Shown piece by piece: positions 32,036 through 40,957 of a DNA stretch of 64,000 nt; the first letter of the stretch is position 1; each line of letters opens with the position of its first letter. Origin of the DNA: Meiothermus sp. (GTDB taxonomy: Bacteria > Deinococcota > Deinococci > Deinococcales > Thermaceae); contig NZ_BPIK01000001.1 in NCBI RefSeq assembly GCF_026004075.1, positions 1 through 64,000 of the forward strand, written 5' to 3'. A program made the translations under genes and the position numbers. Under the pieces are notes generated by a model that saw only the letters and a list, made by a program, of their open reading frames with translations, was not told the origin of the DNA and ran no database searches.

Positions 32036-32821
32036 GTGCTAAGCGGAAACCTGGCGGAGTTCCCCCTTTTGCGGCTCTTGGAGACCCTGATGGGGGTGGC
32101 CAGGGGTGGGGCTTTACTTATCGAGCACCCCAGCTTTGCGGGTAGCGTTTATTTTGAAGGTGGGCATCCAGTACATGCTGAAGCTGGCCCGTTGCGGGGT
32201 TTGAAAGCCCTCGAGCTCCTGGCTGGTCTCAAATCGGCGCCGTTTCGTTTCGATGCGGAGCAGGCCACCCCCGAGCGCAGCATCGAGCGCAGCCTCGAGA
32301 CCCACCAACTCATCCTGCACCAGTTTGAAGCCTGGAGTGAGGTACACCTGCCCCATAACTGGGAACTGACGCTTCATGGCTGCTTGATTCAAGAGCCTGC
32401 CCAGCTCAGTCCCCTCGAGGCCGATGTTTTGGCCCAGGTGCAAGGAAAGAGCCTGGCCCAAGCCTTGATGAGCGGACGACTTTCGCCCCTCGAGACGGCC
32501 CAGGTGCTCAGCAAGCTGTTGCGGCTGGGCTTGCTCGAGGCCCGGAACCATCTCACAGTTGAGCCAGAGCCTTTGGTGGTGCTCACTTTGTATGGTGGGG
32601 GACAGGGGGTGGCAGCCATAGATGAGGGTTTGTTTACACACTGGCAGGGCTTAGTGGGGGGAGCGTTTATGGTGCGCTTGCGCACCAAAACCCTGGAGGC
32701 TACCCTGCGCCCCGAGCCCCGCCTTAACATGCAAGGCCGGGTGGGGCTTTTTGAGCGTGACATGCGTCAACTGCGCCTCAGCCGGGGCGTACCTGTGGAA
32801 GTCTGGCCGGAAGCTAGATAA
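32036..32821 (+). CDS. DUF4388 (PATAN-like) domain protein
   Basis: A 261-residue soluble protein. The first 100 residues (GNLAEFPLLRLLETLMGVARGGALLIEHPSFAGSVYFEGGHPVHAEAG) form a DUF4388 domain, common in Deinococcus-Thermus and other bacteria next to signalling or motility genes. The middle has two short winged-helix-like stretches (SPLEADVLAQVQGKSLAQAL and [20 protein letters not shown]). The start is GTG 32036, with AGGAGG at 32022-32028 correctly spaced. It diverges from ftsX and is followed 14 bp later by the symporter gene. The precise role is unknown; protein-protein contact or gene regulation is typical. Confidence 0.75.
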   Translation: MLSGNLAEFPLLRLLETLMGVARGGALLIEHPSFAGSVYFEGGHPVHAEAGPLRGLKALELLAGLKSAPFRFDAEQATPERSIERSLETHQLILHQFEAWSEVHLPHNWELTLHGCLIQEPAQLSPLEADVLAQVQGKSLAQALMSGRLSPLETAQVLSKLLRLGLLEARNHLTVEPEPLVVLTLYGGGQGVAAIDEGLFTHWQGLVGGAFMVRLRTKTLEATLRPEPRLNMQGRVGLFERDMRQLRLSRGVPVEVWPEAR

Positions 32822-32835
32822 AGCAAAGGCAGCCT

Positions 32836-34215
32836 ATGGATATACTCACACTTAACGACTACGTCAATCGAGCGGTCTACGGTGAATGGATGATGTTGGT
32901 GTTCATCCTGGTGGGCCTGTACCTATCCCTTCGTGCAGGCTTTCCGCAGTTCAGTCGGCTAGGTGTTGCGCTTCGCGAAACACTGGGGGCCATCCGGGAG
33001 CGTTTCCTGAGCTTTGGAGGTCAGATTACGCCCTTCCAGGCCGCCATGGTTGCCATGTCGGCTACCATCGGAACCGGACATATCATCGGCATGGTGGGAG
33101 CAGTGCTGTTGGGGGGGCCTGGTGCGGTGTTGTGGATGTGGGTGGCCTACCTGGTGGGTATGGCTACCAAGTTCTCCGAGGCGGTTCTGGCGGTGCACTT
33201 TCGCCGCCAGTACACCGATGGCTCGGTGCTGGGTGGCCCTATGGTGTATATCCGCTATGGCCTGGGCCGGCGGATGGCCTGGCTGGCGGCGCTGTTTGCG
33301 CTGTTTACCGCCATTGCGGCATTTGGAATTGGCAACCTTTCGCAGGCGGGGGCAGTGGGGGCGGCCCTGGCTCAGGAGTTCAACGTGCCACCTGCGATTA
33401 CCGGCTTGCTGGTCGCGCTTCTGGTGGGAATTTTGCTGGCCGGCGGCATTCGTTCGGTAGCACGGTTTGCCCAGGTGGTGGTGCCCCTCAAGCTGGTGTT
33501 GTTTTTCCTAGCGATTCTACCCCTTATTTTCATTCACCTCGAGAACCTCCCTGCAGCTTTTGTGCTGGTTGTTTCTTCTGCCTTTAGTTTTCAAGCAGCG
33601 GCTGGGGGTGCAGCAGGGGCGGCTGTATCGCTGGGTTTGGCCGAAATCCTAAAGGCGGGGGTGGGACGGGGGATTTTTGCCAATGAAGCCGGGTTGGGTT
33701 CAGCCGCCATTGCCCATGCCCAGGCCCAGGTCGATCACCCGGTGCGACAGGGTTTCTGGGGTCTCACGGAGATGCTCTTGAGCCTAACCGTGACCACCTT
33801 AATGGCCCTGACCTTTATTGCCAGCGGGCTCTGGCAGCGCTTTTTGGGCGGCGACCGGGTAGAAGCGGCCCGTGCTTTGTTCGCCGAGCATCCGCTGGGG
33901 GTGGCGGCGCTGGGACTCATGCTAGCTGTTTTTGCGCTGGGAACAATGGTTTCCTGGGGTTTTTATGGCGAGGAAGGGGCGGCCTACTTATTTGGTGAGG
34001 GTATCCGCTGGCCTTACCGCCTCACCTTCGCAACCTTCGCTTTCGTGGGGCCCTTGGGTGGGCTGGCAGCTCTGACCAGCGTGGCCGATACCCTCAACGG
34101 CCTGATGGCCATCCCCAACCTGATTGCTCTGCTGGCCCTCGGGGGGTTGGTGGGCCAGCTGTTGCGGGAGTTTTTTAGCGGTCTGCCCTGGCAGCCGCCC
34201 GAAGAAGAAGATTAG
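32836..34215 (+). CDS. Sodium:alanine/glycine symporter (AGCS family)
   Basis: A 459-residue inner-membrane transporter with about eleven hydrophobic helices. The family signature is seen as ATIGTGHIIGMVGAVLLGGPGAVLWMWVAYLVGMATKFSEA, with FANEAGLGSAAIAHA in the middle of the protein. AGCS carriers bring in alanine, glycine or similar neutral amino acids with sodium. It is probably co-transcribed with the DUF4388 gene. Substrate cannot be fixed from sequence alone. Confidence 0.88.
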   Translation: MDILTLNDYVNRAVYGEWMMLVFILVGLYLSLRAGFPQFSRLGVALRETLGAIRERFLSFGGQITPFQAAMVAMSATIGTGHIIGMVGAVLLGGPGAVLWMWVAYLVGMATKFSEAVLAVHFRRQYTDGSVLGGPMVYIRYGLGRRMAWLAALFALFTAIAAFGIGNLSQAGAVGAALAQEFNVPPAITGLLVALLVGILLAGGIRSVARFAQVVVPLKLVLFFLAILPLIFIHLENLPAAFVLVVSSAFSFQAAAGGAAGAAVSLGLAEILKAGVGRGIFANEAGLGSAAIAHAQAQVDHPVRQGFWGLTEMLLSLTVTTLMALTFIASGLWQRFLGGDRVEAARALFAEHPLGVAALGLMLAVFALGTMVSWGFYGEEGAAYLFGEGIRWPYRLTFATFAFVGPLGGLAALTSVADTLNGLMAIPNLIALLALGGLVGQLLREFFSGLPWQPPEEED

Positions 34216-34315
34216 GGTGATTTTCAAAAAAACTTCGCGACAGAACGCCGGGCACGCACCCTGGTTTTCATTAGGGGCTGCATTTGCAGCAGGGGCTTGC
34301 CTGTACACTTGGCGC

Positions 34316-34906
34316 ATGAGTGTACCCAAGCGACTGGTGGTGGGGCTTTCGGGCGCCTCGGGGATGCCCTACGCTCTGGATCTGCTGCAAACCCTGCGAC
34401 GGATGGGTGGGCTGGAAGTCCACCTGGTGATGAGTCAGGGGGCCAAGAGGGTGCTGGTGGAGGAGGCGGAGCTGAGCCTCGAGGCCGTGGAGGCCCTGGC
34501 CCACGGGGTGCACCGCAGCAGCGACCTGGGGGCCCCCATCGCCTCGGGAAGCTTTCGTACCCTGGGTATGGTGATTGTGCCGTGCAGCGCGACCACTCTT
34601 GCTAAAGTGGCCTATGGTCTGGCCGATAACCTTTTGACCCGGGCGGCCTATGTAACCCTTAAGGAACGTCGCCCCCTGGTGCTGGTACCGCGCGAGGCCC
34701 CGCTGCCTTTGCCGAGCCTCGAGGCCATGGTTAGAGCGGCCCAGGCTGGGGCTACCATTCTCCCGGCAGCCCCTGGGTTTTATCACAAGCCCAAAACCAT
34801 CGACGATCTGCTGGCTTTTATGACCCAGCGTATTCTGGATTTGTTTGGCCTTGAGTATTCCAGGGCGCCGCGCTGGGGCGAGCTACAGGAGCTCGAGCTC
34901 GACTAA
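34316..34906 (+). CDS. ubiX: Flavin prenyltransferase UbiX
   Basis: A 196-residue enzyme that makes prenylated FMN, the cofactor of UbiD-type decarboxylases. RLVVGLSGASGMPYALDLLQTL is the FMN-binding N-terminus; GSFRTLGMVIVPCSATTLAKVAYGLADNLLTRAA and LVLVPREAPLPLPSLEAM are conserved blocks. The frame is open upstream into the symporter gene, but ATG 34316 gives the correct family length. No ubiD gene lies beside it, so the cofactor must serve a decarboxylase elsewhere. The 3' end overlaps uppP by 4 bp, tail to tail. Confidence 0.92.
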   Translation: MSVPKRLVVGLSGASGMPYALDLLQTLRRMGGLEVHLVMSQGAKRVLVEEAELSLEAVEALAHGVHRSSDLGAPIASGSFRTLGMVIVPCSATTLAKVAYGLADNLLTRAAYVTLKERRPLVLVPREAPLPLPSLEAMVRAAQAGATILPAAPGFYHKPKTIDDLLAFMTQRILDLFGLEYSRAPRWGELQELELD

Positions 34907-35685
34907 CGCAGGAAAAACACCCCGTACACCACCCCAATCAGTATGCGGTAGATGGCGAAGGGTACAAAACTGTTGCGGCTCACGAAGCCCAGAAGCCAGC
35001 GCACCGTTAGCAAAGCCGATACGAAAGCGGCCAGAAAGCCCACTGCCAGCAGTCCCCAATTGTCGGCGCGGAAATCGTCCATGTGGCGCAGCAGGGAGAA
35101 CCCGGTGGCTGAGAGCATGGTGGGCACGGCCAGAATGAAGGAAAACTCAGCGGCGGCCCGACGGGATAGCCCCAGGGCCATACCCCCCACGATGGTAGCC
35201 CCGCTACGCGAGACCCCTGGCATCATGGCAACGGCCTGAAACAGGCCAATCAGTATGGCGTAAGGTGCTGGTAGCTGGTTGACATCGTCGTAGCGCTTAT
35301 GGTGTTGCAGCCAGCGATCCACGAACAGCAAAAGAATGCCCACGCCAACCAGATTAATCACCACAATTAGGTCGTTGCCCAGGAACACGTTCTCAATCAC
35401 ATCGGCCAGTAAAAAACCCAGAATGCCAGTGGGAATAAAGGCCACAATAATGCGCTTCCAAACCTCTATATCCCGCAAAAAACGCTGAAAGTACAGGGCT
35501 AAAACAGCCAGAATGGCCCCTAGCTGGATAACCACGATGAAGCTTTTGATAAAAGGATCGTTTTCGATATCGAGCTGGAGCAGGTGAGCGGCCAGGGTGA
35601 GGTGGCCGGTGGAGGAGATGGGTAGGAACTCGGTCAAGCCCTCGAGAATGCCCAGGATGAGCGCCTCAAAAATATTCACGCCCAC
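34903..35685 (-). CDS. uppP: Undecaprenyl-diphosphatase UppP (BacA)
   Basis: A 260-residue integral membrane enzyme that recycles the lipid carrier of cell-wall synthesis and can confer bacitracin tolerance. Signatures: ILGILEGLTEFLPISSTGHL near the N-terminus and MMPGVSRSGATIVGGMALGLSRRAAAEFSFILAVP in the middle, holding the catalytic Glu, Ser and Arg. About eight hydrophobic helices are visible. The length is normal. It is transcribed away from ispD, so the 76-bp gap between them probably holds both promoters. Confidence 0.93.
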   Translation of the reverse strand: MGVNIFEALILGILEGLTEFLPISSTGHLTLAAHLLQLDIENDPFIKSFIVVIQLGAILAVLALYFQRFLRDIEVWKRIIVAFIPTGILGFLLADVIENVFLGNDLIVVINLVGVGILLLFVDRWLQHHKRYDDVNQLPAPYAILIGLFQAVAMMPGVSRSGATIVGGMALGLSRRAAAEFSFILAVPTMLSATGFSLLRHMDDFRADNWGLLAVGFLAAFVSALLTVRWLLGFVSRNSFVPFAIYRILIGVVYGVFFLR

Positions 35686-35761
35686 GAGAATATCATGCTG
35701 AGATGAAATCCAGTGGACGGTGACGCGGCTCGAGTCGTTTTTTTACGATACGATTCCAAGC

Positions 35762-36394
35762 ATGAAGATTTCGGTGCTGTTGCCTGCGGCCGGTTCGGGT
35801 GAACGGATTGGCCGGGGACCTAAAGCGTTTTTGCGGGTGGGTGGAAAGACCCTGCTGGACTGGGCCCTCGAGGGCTTTGCCTGGGCCGACGAGGTGGTGG
35901 TGGCCCTCCCGCCGGGTTTTCGGGTGGATGGCCTGAAAACCGTTCCGGGCGGCCAGACCCGCCAGCAGAGCGTGTTTAATCTGGTGCAGGCGGCCAGTGG
36001 TGAGGTGGTGCTGGTGCACGATGTGGCCCGGCCTTTTGTGGTGCGCCCGGCGGTAGAACGGCTGCTGGAGGCTGTTCGGGCCACAGGTGCGGCCACCCTG
36101 GCGGTACCGGTGCCCGATACCTTGGTGCGGGAGGAAGATCGGCAATACGGCGAGGTGATCGCGCGCGAACACCACCGGTTGGTGCAGACCCCCCAGGGCT
36201 TTCGCCGCGAGCTGCTGTGGCAGGCCCATCAGCAGGCCCAGGCCGCGGGGACTGAATTCACCGACGATGCCCAGCTAGTTCGCTGGCTGGGTCACCCGGT
36301 GGCGCTGGTGGAGGGCGACCGTCGGATGTTCAAGGTGACCTATCCCGAAGACCTGATTCTGGCAGAAGGGCTGGCGCAGGTATGGAACTGTTAG
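35762..36394 (+). CDS. ispD: 2-C-methyl-D-erythritol 4-phosphate cytidylyltransferase IspD
   Basis: A 210-residue enzyme of the MEP isoprenoid pathway that joins CTP and methylerythritol phosphate. Residues 1-26 (VLLPAAGSGERIGRGPKAFL) form the nucleotide-binding loop; VHDVARPFV and TDDAQLVRWLG are conserved. ATG 35762 is preferred over the upstream 35720: TACGAT hexamers at 35744-35749 and 35749-35754 lie 12 and 7 nt before it, as in a leaderless or nearly leaderless transcript. The 3' end overlaps ispE by 13 bp; together with uppP nearby this is an isoprenoid/lipid-carrier neighbourhood. Confidence 0.92.
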   Translation: MKISVLLPAAGSGERIGRGPKAFLRVGGKTLLDWALEGFAWADEVVVALPPGFRVDGLKTVPGGQTRQQSVFNLVQAASGEVVLVHDVARPFVVRPAVERLLEAVRATGAATLAVPVPDTLVREEDRQYGEVIAREHHRLVQTPQGFRRELLWQAHQQAQAAGTEFTDDAQLVRWLGHPVALVEGDRRMFKVTYPEDLILAEGLAQVWNC

Positions 36395-37209
36395 CCCCTG
36401 CCAAGGTGAACCTGGGTCTTTCGGTGCTGGGCCGCCGACCCGACGGCTACCACGAACTGCACACCCTGTTTGCGGCCCTGCGGGTGGGCGACCGGCTCTG
36501 GGTAGAGGCCATTCCCGAGGGAATTGAACTGGAGGTACGGGGCCAGGGCCTGCCTGCCGACACCAATAACCTGGTATACAAGGCTGCGCAGGCTTACCTG
36601 ACGGCTGCTGGCTGGCCCGGCGGGGTGCGGGTGGTGCTGGAAAAGAACCTGCCCCTAGCTGCCGGGCTGGGTGGGGGCTCTTCCGATGCGGCGGCGGTGC
36701 TGCGGGCTTTATCCCGGCTCTATCCAGCAGCCCTCGAGCTGCCGAGACTGGCCCTTGGGCTGGGGGCCGACGTGCCCTTTTTCCTGGGGCCGGGCCTGGC
36801 CGAAGGGCGGGGGGTGGGCGAACGCCTAACCCCCCTTCCCCCCCTCCGGGCTGCGCTGGTGCTGGTGAATCCGGGCATTGCGGTTTCGGCGGCTGAGGCC
36901 TACAAAGGCCTCACACCCGAGATGTGGCAGCCCGAACTGGATATCGCCGGGGTTGTAGAAGCCATTCAGGTAGGGGAGGAACCCCCCTACTGGAATACGC
37001 TCGAGCGCTCCGTATTTCGCCTGCACCCCTACCTCGAGGCCCTCAAACAAGAGCTGTACCGCCTGGGGCTCAGGGGCGTGCTGATGTCGGGCTCAGGTTC
37101 TACGCTGTTTGGTCTGGCCCGTGAGGCCGACGAGGCCGCACACCTGGCTGGGGTTTTGCGAAGCAAGTACCCGAATTTCTGGGTGGTGGCCACCGAGACC
37201 GTAAGCTAG
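36382..37209 (+). CDS. ispE: 4-diphosphocytidyl-2-C-methyl-D-erythritol kinase IspE
   Basis: A 275-residue GHMP kinase, the next MEP-pathway step after IspD. PAKVNLGLSVLGRRPDGYHEL is the family N-terminus, LPLAAGLGGGSSDAAAVLRAL the ATP-binding glycine-rich loop, and MSGSGSTLFGLA the C-terminal motif. The start lies within the last codons of ispD, so translation is coupled. The length is normal. Confidence 0.94.
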   Translation: MELLAPAKVNLGLSVLGRRPDGYHELHTLFAALRVGDRLWVEAIPEGIELEVRGQGLPADTNNLVYKAAQAYLTAAGWPGGVRVVLEKNLPLAAGLGGGSSDAAAVLRALSRLYPAALELPRLALGLGADVPFFLGPGLAEGRGVGERLTPLPPLRAALVLVNPGIAVSAAEAYKGLTPEMWQPELDIAGVVEAIQVGEEPPYWNTLERSVFRLHPYLEALKQELYRLGLRGVLMSGSGSTLFGLAREADEAAHLAGVLRSKYPNFWVVATETVS

Positions 37210-37246
37210 GTGCTGTACATTGGCCCGAATAGGCCGTATCATCCAA

Positions 37247-37332
37247 GCGTCATCGGGGGTGCCTGGGCAGTCCAGGCTGAGAAACACCCTTTGAACCTGA
37301 TGCGGTTTGTACCGCCGTAGGGAGCATGACGC
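37247..37332 (+). ncRNA. TPP (thi-box) riboswitch
   Basis: P1 is formed by GCGTCAT (37247-37253) and ATGACGC (37326-37332). Inside are the conserved GGGGTGCC, CTGAGA, ACCCTTTGAACCTGAT and GTACCGCCGTAGGGA segments, the TPP-binding core. It precedes a thiamine transporter operon, the expected target. When TPP is bound, expression of thiB and thiP should fall. Confidence 0.95.
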
Positions 37333-37336
37333 GCAA

Positions 37337-37364
37337 CCCTCCCGATGACATGGAGGGATTTTTT
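37337..37364 (+). terminator. Riboswitch expression platform: terminator that contains the thiB ribosome site
   Basis: CCCTCC (37337-37342) pairs with GGAGGG (37352-37357) across a 9-nt loop, followed by a run of six T that ends at the thiB ATG. The GGAGGG arm is also the ribosome-binding site. The hairpin may end transcription, hide the ribosome site, or both. Confidence 0.72.
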
Positions 37365-38444
37365 ATGCAAAAAACCCCAAAAGTTGGATGGTCGGCTTGG
37401 CTAGGTGTGCTGTGGATGCTGCTGGTGTTATGGCCCGCGTGGGCGCAGCAAACCACCCTGACTGTCCTTACCCACGATAGCTGGAGCCTTGACAAGAACC
37501 TGGTCGCTCGCTTCGAGCAGGAGAACGGCATCCGGGTTCGCTTTCTGAAAGGCGGCGATGCCGGTGAGATGCTCAACAAGGCCATTCTGAGCAAGGGTGC
37601 ACCCATTGCCGATGTGATCTATGGCTTCGACAATACCCTGCTCTCGCGCGCATTGCAGGCCGATATTTTACAACCCTACCGCTCGCCGGAGCTGCCCAAC
37701 CTGCGCCCCGAACTGATAATTGACCAGACCTTCCGGGCCACGCCGGTGGACTTTGGCTATGTGGCCCTTAACTACGACCGGGATTTCTTCAAGGGCAAGC
37801 CCCTACCTCAGCGCTTCGCCGACCTGACGCAGCCGGAGTTTGCTGGGTTGCTGGTGGTGCAGAACCCGGCTACCAGCTCGCCGGGGCTGGCCTTCCTGCT
37901 GGCCACCGTGGCGGCTTTTGGGGAGGATGGGTACCTGGATTTTTGGGAGAACCTGCGCAAGAACGGGGTGCGGGTGGTGAGCGGCTGGAGCGAGGCCTAC
38001 TACACCCACTTCACCCGGGCCGGCGGCGACCGCCCGCTGGTGGTCTCGTACAGCACCAGCCCGGCCGCCGAACTGTACTACAGCGAGGCCAAGCCCAAGC
38101 CCACCGAGCCCCCCACGGCCAACCTTTTTTTGCCCCGTAGCTCATTTTTCCAGGTGGAGTATGTGGGCATTTTGAAGGGTACGCGCAATCTGCGGGCGGC
38201 CCAGCGTTTTGTGGACTGGCTGGTTTCTAAGCCTGCACAAGAGAGCATCCCCACCCAGATGTGGGTTTATCCGGCCCGGCGGGATGCCAGGCTGCCAGAA
38301 GTTTTCCGCTTTGCCCAGGTGCCCCCTGAGCCAGCCCGCTTGACGCCTCAGCAGATCGCAAACAATCGCGAGCGCTGGATTCGTGAGTGGACGCAGGTGG
38401 TGGTGCAAGGGCAGACGGCACAGGCGGTAAAGGCGCGGCGTTAG
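37365..38444 (+). CDS. thiB: Thiamine ABC transporter substrate-binding protein ThiB
   Basis: A 359-residue periplasmic binding protein. A signal peptide (WSAWLGVLWMLLVLWPAWAQ) precedes LTVLTHDSWSLDKNLVARFEQENGIRVRFLKGGDAGEMLNKAILSKGAPIADVIYGFDNTLLSRAL, the typical ThiB/iron-binding-protein N-lobe. The upstream TPP riboswitch identifies the substrate as thiamine or a derivative. ATG 37365 is chosen because GGAGG lies 8 bp upstream; an ATG at 37326 lies inside the riboswitch stem. The permease gene follows after 14 bp. Confidence 0.92.
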   Translation: MQKTPKVGWSAWLGVLWMLLVLWPAWAQQTTLTVLTHDSWSLDKNLVARFEQENGIRVRFLKGGDAGEMLNKAILSKGAPIADVIYGFDNTLLSRALQADILQPYRSPELPNLRPELIIDQTFRATPVDFGYVALNYDRDFFKGKPLPQRFADLTQPEFAGLLVVQNPATSSPGLAFLLATVAAFGEDGYLDFWENLRKNGVRVVSGWSEAYYTHFTRAGGDRPLVVSYSTSPAAELYYSEAKPKPTEPPTANLFLPRSSFFQVEYVGILKGTRNLRAAQRFVDWLVSKPAQESIPTQMWVYPARRDARLPEVFRFAQVPPEPARLTPQQIANNRERWIREWTQVVVQGQTAQAVKARR

Positions 38445-38458
38445 GTTAGGCTGCGGGT

Positions 38459-39976
38459 ATGGCGAAGGCCTACTGGCTGGCCCTGCCGGTGCTGGTGTTC
38501 CTGGCCCTGGCTTTGCTGTACCCTTTGGGGCGCATTGTGGCCCTGGGTCTGGGTGAGGGTTTTGCGCCCACGCTGGCTGACCCCTACTACCGCTCGAGGC
38601 TGGTCTGGAGTCTGGCCTATGGCCTGGGTTCCTCGCTGCTGTGTGCCCTGGTGGCCCTGCCCCTGGCCTATGCCTTTCGCTACCGCTTCCCGGGCCGGGA
38701 CTTCTGGCTGGCTTTTTCGGTGGTGCCCTTTGTGCTGCCTACCCTGGTGGTGGCGATGGGTTTTTTGAGTCTGGTGGGCCCTCGAGGGCTGCTGGGGGTT
38801 AACCTCTACGGCACGCCCTGGATTTTGTTCTGGGCCAGCCTGCTCTATAACCTGGGTCTGGTGCTGCGCCCCCTGGTGGCCCTGCTGCCCAAGCTGAGCA
38901 CCCCCATGCAGGCGGCCCGCACCCTGGGGGCCAGCCCCCTAAGGGCCTACCTGCGGGTGGGGATTCCCCTGCTGGCCCCGGCTTTGCTCTCCAGCGGAAG
39001 CCTGGTTTTTTTGTTTAGCTTTACCAGTTTTGGCGTGCCCTTGCTGCTGGGAGGGGCGGGGTGGGCTACGCTCGAGGTGGCTACCTACCAGGCCCTGGCC
39101 CAGCGCCTGGCTTTTCCCGAGGCCAGTGCGCTGGTGCTCATGCAGCTCGGGGTCACCGGCGCGGTGCTATGGTTGTACCTGCGGTTGCAGGCGGGGTGGG
39201 TGGTGGGGCTCGAGGGAGCCGAAGCCCCCCGACCCCTTACACGGGGGCGTGCATTATTGCTGAGCACTGGCGTGTCGGGGTTTTTTTTGCTGCTGTATAG
39301 CCCCTTGCTGGCGCTGGTATGGCGCGCGCTGGAGCGCCCTGGGGCCTGGCTTTCGGTGTGGCACAACCCCGACTTCACCCCAGGCCTGCTGGCCCTGCAA
39401 AACACCCTGGTCTTTGCCGCAATGGCCTTGCTGGGGGTGTTGCCTGTGGGCCTGCTGTACGCCTATGCGGTCTGGCGGGGGGCCCGCTGGCTGGACGGGC
39501 TGGGTCTGCTGCCCCTGATGGTCTCGCCGGTAGCCCTGGGCCTGGGCTACCTGCTGGTCTACCCCGGGCTTAGGGGCTCCATCTGGCTTTTGATAGGGGC
39601 CTACATCCTGCTCAGCTACCCCTTGCTTACCCGCACCCTGTTACCGGCCCTGCAGGGGCTGCCCAGGGGGGTGCTCGAGGCCGCCCGGGTGCTGGGGGCC
39701 CCGCCCTGGCGGCGGTTTATACGGGTGGAGTGGCCCCTGGTTCGACCCTCGACGATAGCCGGGCTGGCCCTGGCCCTGGCGGCCCTCCTGGGGGAGTTTG
39801 GAGCCACCCTCACCCTACAACGCCCGGAGTGGGCCACCCTGTCCCTGGCCATCTACGAGCGCCTGGGCCGGCCTGGGGCCACCCCCTTTTACGAGGCGGT
39901 GGTGCTGGCGGTGGTGCTGATGGTGCTGTGCACCGTTTTGCTGCTGGGGTTGCAGAAGAGCACCTGGGATCGCTGA
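38459..39976 (+). CDS. thiP: Thiamine ABC transporter permease ThiP
   Basis: A 505-residue permease with two fused halves of about six helices each. Each half carries an EAA loop contacting the ATPase: MQAARTLGASPLRAYLRVGIPLL (about 152-174) and LEAARVLGAPPWRRFIRVEWPLV (about 408-430). This matches ThiP. No ThiQ ATPase gene follows: the next gene is on the other strand. The ATP-binding subunit must be encoded elsewhere or shared with another importer. Confidence 0.92.
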   Translation: MAKAYWLALPVLVFLALALLYPLGRIVALGLGEGFAPTLADPYYRSRLVWSLAYGLGSSLLCALVALPLAYAFRYRFPGRDFWLAFSVVPFVLPTLVVAMGFLSLVGPRGLLGVNLYGTPWILFWASLLYNLGLVLRPLVALLPKLSTPMQAARTLGASPLRAYLRVGIPLLAPALLSSGSLVFLFSFTSFGVPLLLGGAGWATLEVATYQALAQRLAFPEASALVLMQLGVTGAVLWLYLRLQAGWVVGLEGAEAPRPLTRGRALLLSTGVSGFFLLLYSPLLALVWRALERPGAWLSVWHNPDFTPGLLALQNTLVFAAMALLGVLPVGLLYAYAVWRGARWLDGLGLLPLMVSPVALGLGYLLVYPGLRGSIWLLIGAYILLSYPLLTRTLLPALQGLPRGVLEAARVLGAPPWRRFIRVEWPLVRPSTIAGLALALAALLGEFGATLTLQRPEWATLSLAIYERLGRPGATPFYEAVVLAVVLMVLCTVLLLGLQKSTWDR

Positions 39977-39982
39977 TTTTTT

Positions 39983-40957
39983 CTAAGCCCGCACCTCCCG
40001 CCGCTGGAAGAGCACATAAGCTACGGCGAAGAGCCCTATGGTGAGGGCGATCAGGCCTGTAAGCTGCGGCCAGGCCAGCAGGAAGCTCTGCCCCAGGGGA
40101 AGGGGTGAGCCCAGCAAGGCCCCCTCGAGCTGGCTGATAAGCACCGGCCCCAGGCTGCGCACCCCAGGGTTGAGCAGGGCCTGGATGGCCTCGGCGTACA
40201 GGGTGTTGGGCGAAAGGCGTGAGAAAGCCAGCAGGGCCTCGGTCTGGCGCAGCTCACTCTCGGGGTCGAAGGGGTCGAAGGGGGCCACGGCCTGGGCCAG
40301 CAACTGGGCAATGATGCCCCAGAACAGCGCGAAGAAGAGCCAGACCGCAATGGCCGCCAGCGCCGAGGTGGCCGCGCTGCGGAAGAGCACCGAGGTGACC
40401 AGGGCAATGCCCAGCCAGACCCCGGTATAGGCCAGGGTAGCCAGCAAGAAGAGCAACGCCCGTGCGACCTCCTCGCTGCTGGGGGGTACGCCCAGGAAGA
40501 TCAGGCCCAGCCCCACCACCAGCAAAAACAGGGCCAGCAGAATGAGAGCGATGGTCGCCAGTCCGGCTAAAAACTTGCCCCACAGCAGGGCGTCGCGGTA
40601 GATGGGCTGGGCCAGGATGCGCGAAAGGGTGTTGCGGCTGTACTCCCCGTTGATGGCATCAAACCCCAGGGCAATGGCGGCCAGGGGCAAAAAGAAGCTC
40701 AGGAACGCCACAAACGAGGGCAGCGGATCCTGCGCGGCGGTAAAAACCCGCAGCAGGAGGAAGGGATCTTCGCTGATGGTCTGGCGCAGGGTCTGGGCCC
40801 CGGCATACACCGCCCCTACCGCCGAGAGCAGGATGAGCACCTCCAGGATGCGCATCCGGGTGCTGCTCAGGTGGTCGGCCATCTCCTTGAAGAAGACCGC
40901 CCACAGCCCCGTCCAGGGCGAGCCTTCACGACGACGCGGGGTAGAACTACGCTGCAT
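39983..40957 (-). CDS. ABC-2 type transporter permease
   Basis: A 324-residue membrane protein of the ABC-2 exporter superfamily with six hydrophobic segments, and [34 protein letters not shown]-like wording ([20 protein letters not shown] visible) typical of the NosY/CcmB-like group. ATG 40957 has GGAGG upstream and overlaps the ATPase gene by 11 bp. It pairs with the ATPase and the NEW3-domain protein upstream, the usual three-gene layout. Substrate unknown. Confidence 0.85.
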   Translation of the reverse strand: MQRSSTPRRREGSPWTGLWAVFFKEMADHLSSTRMRILEVLILLSAVGAVYAGAQTLRQTISEDPFLLLRVFTAAQDPLPSFVAFLSFFLPLAAIALGFDAINGEYSRNTLSRILAQPIYRDALLWGKFLAGLATIALILLALFLLVVGLGLIFLGVPPSSEEVARALLFLLATLAYTGVWLGIALVTSVLFRSAATSALAAIAVWLFFALFWGIIAQLLAQAVAPFDPFDPESELRQTEALLAFSRLSPNTLYAEAIQALLNPGVRSLGPVLISQLEGALLGSPLPLGQSFLLAWPQLTGLIALTIGLFAVAYVLFQRREVRA

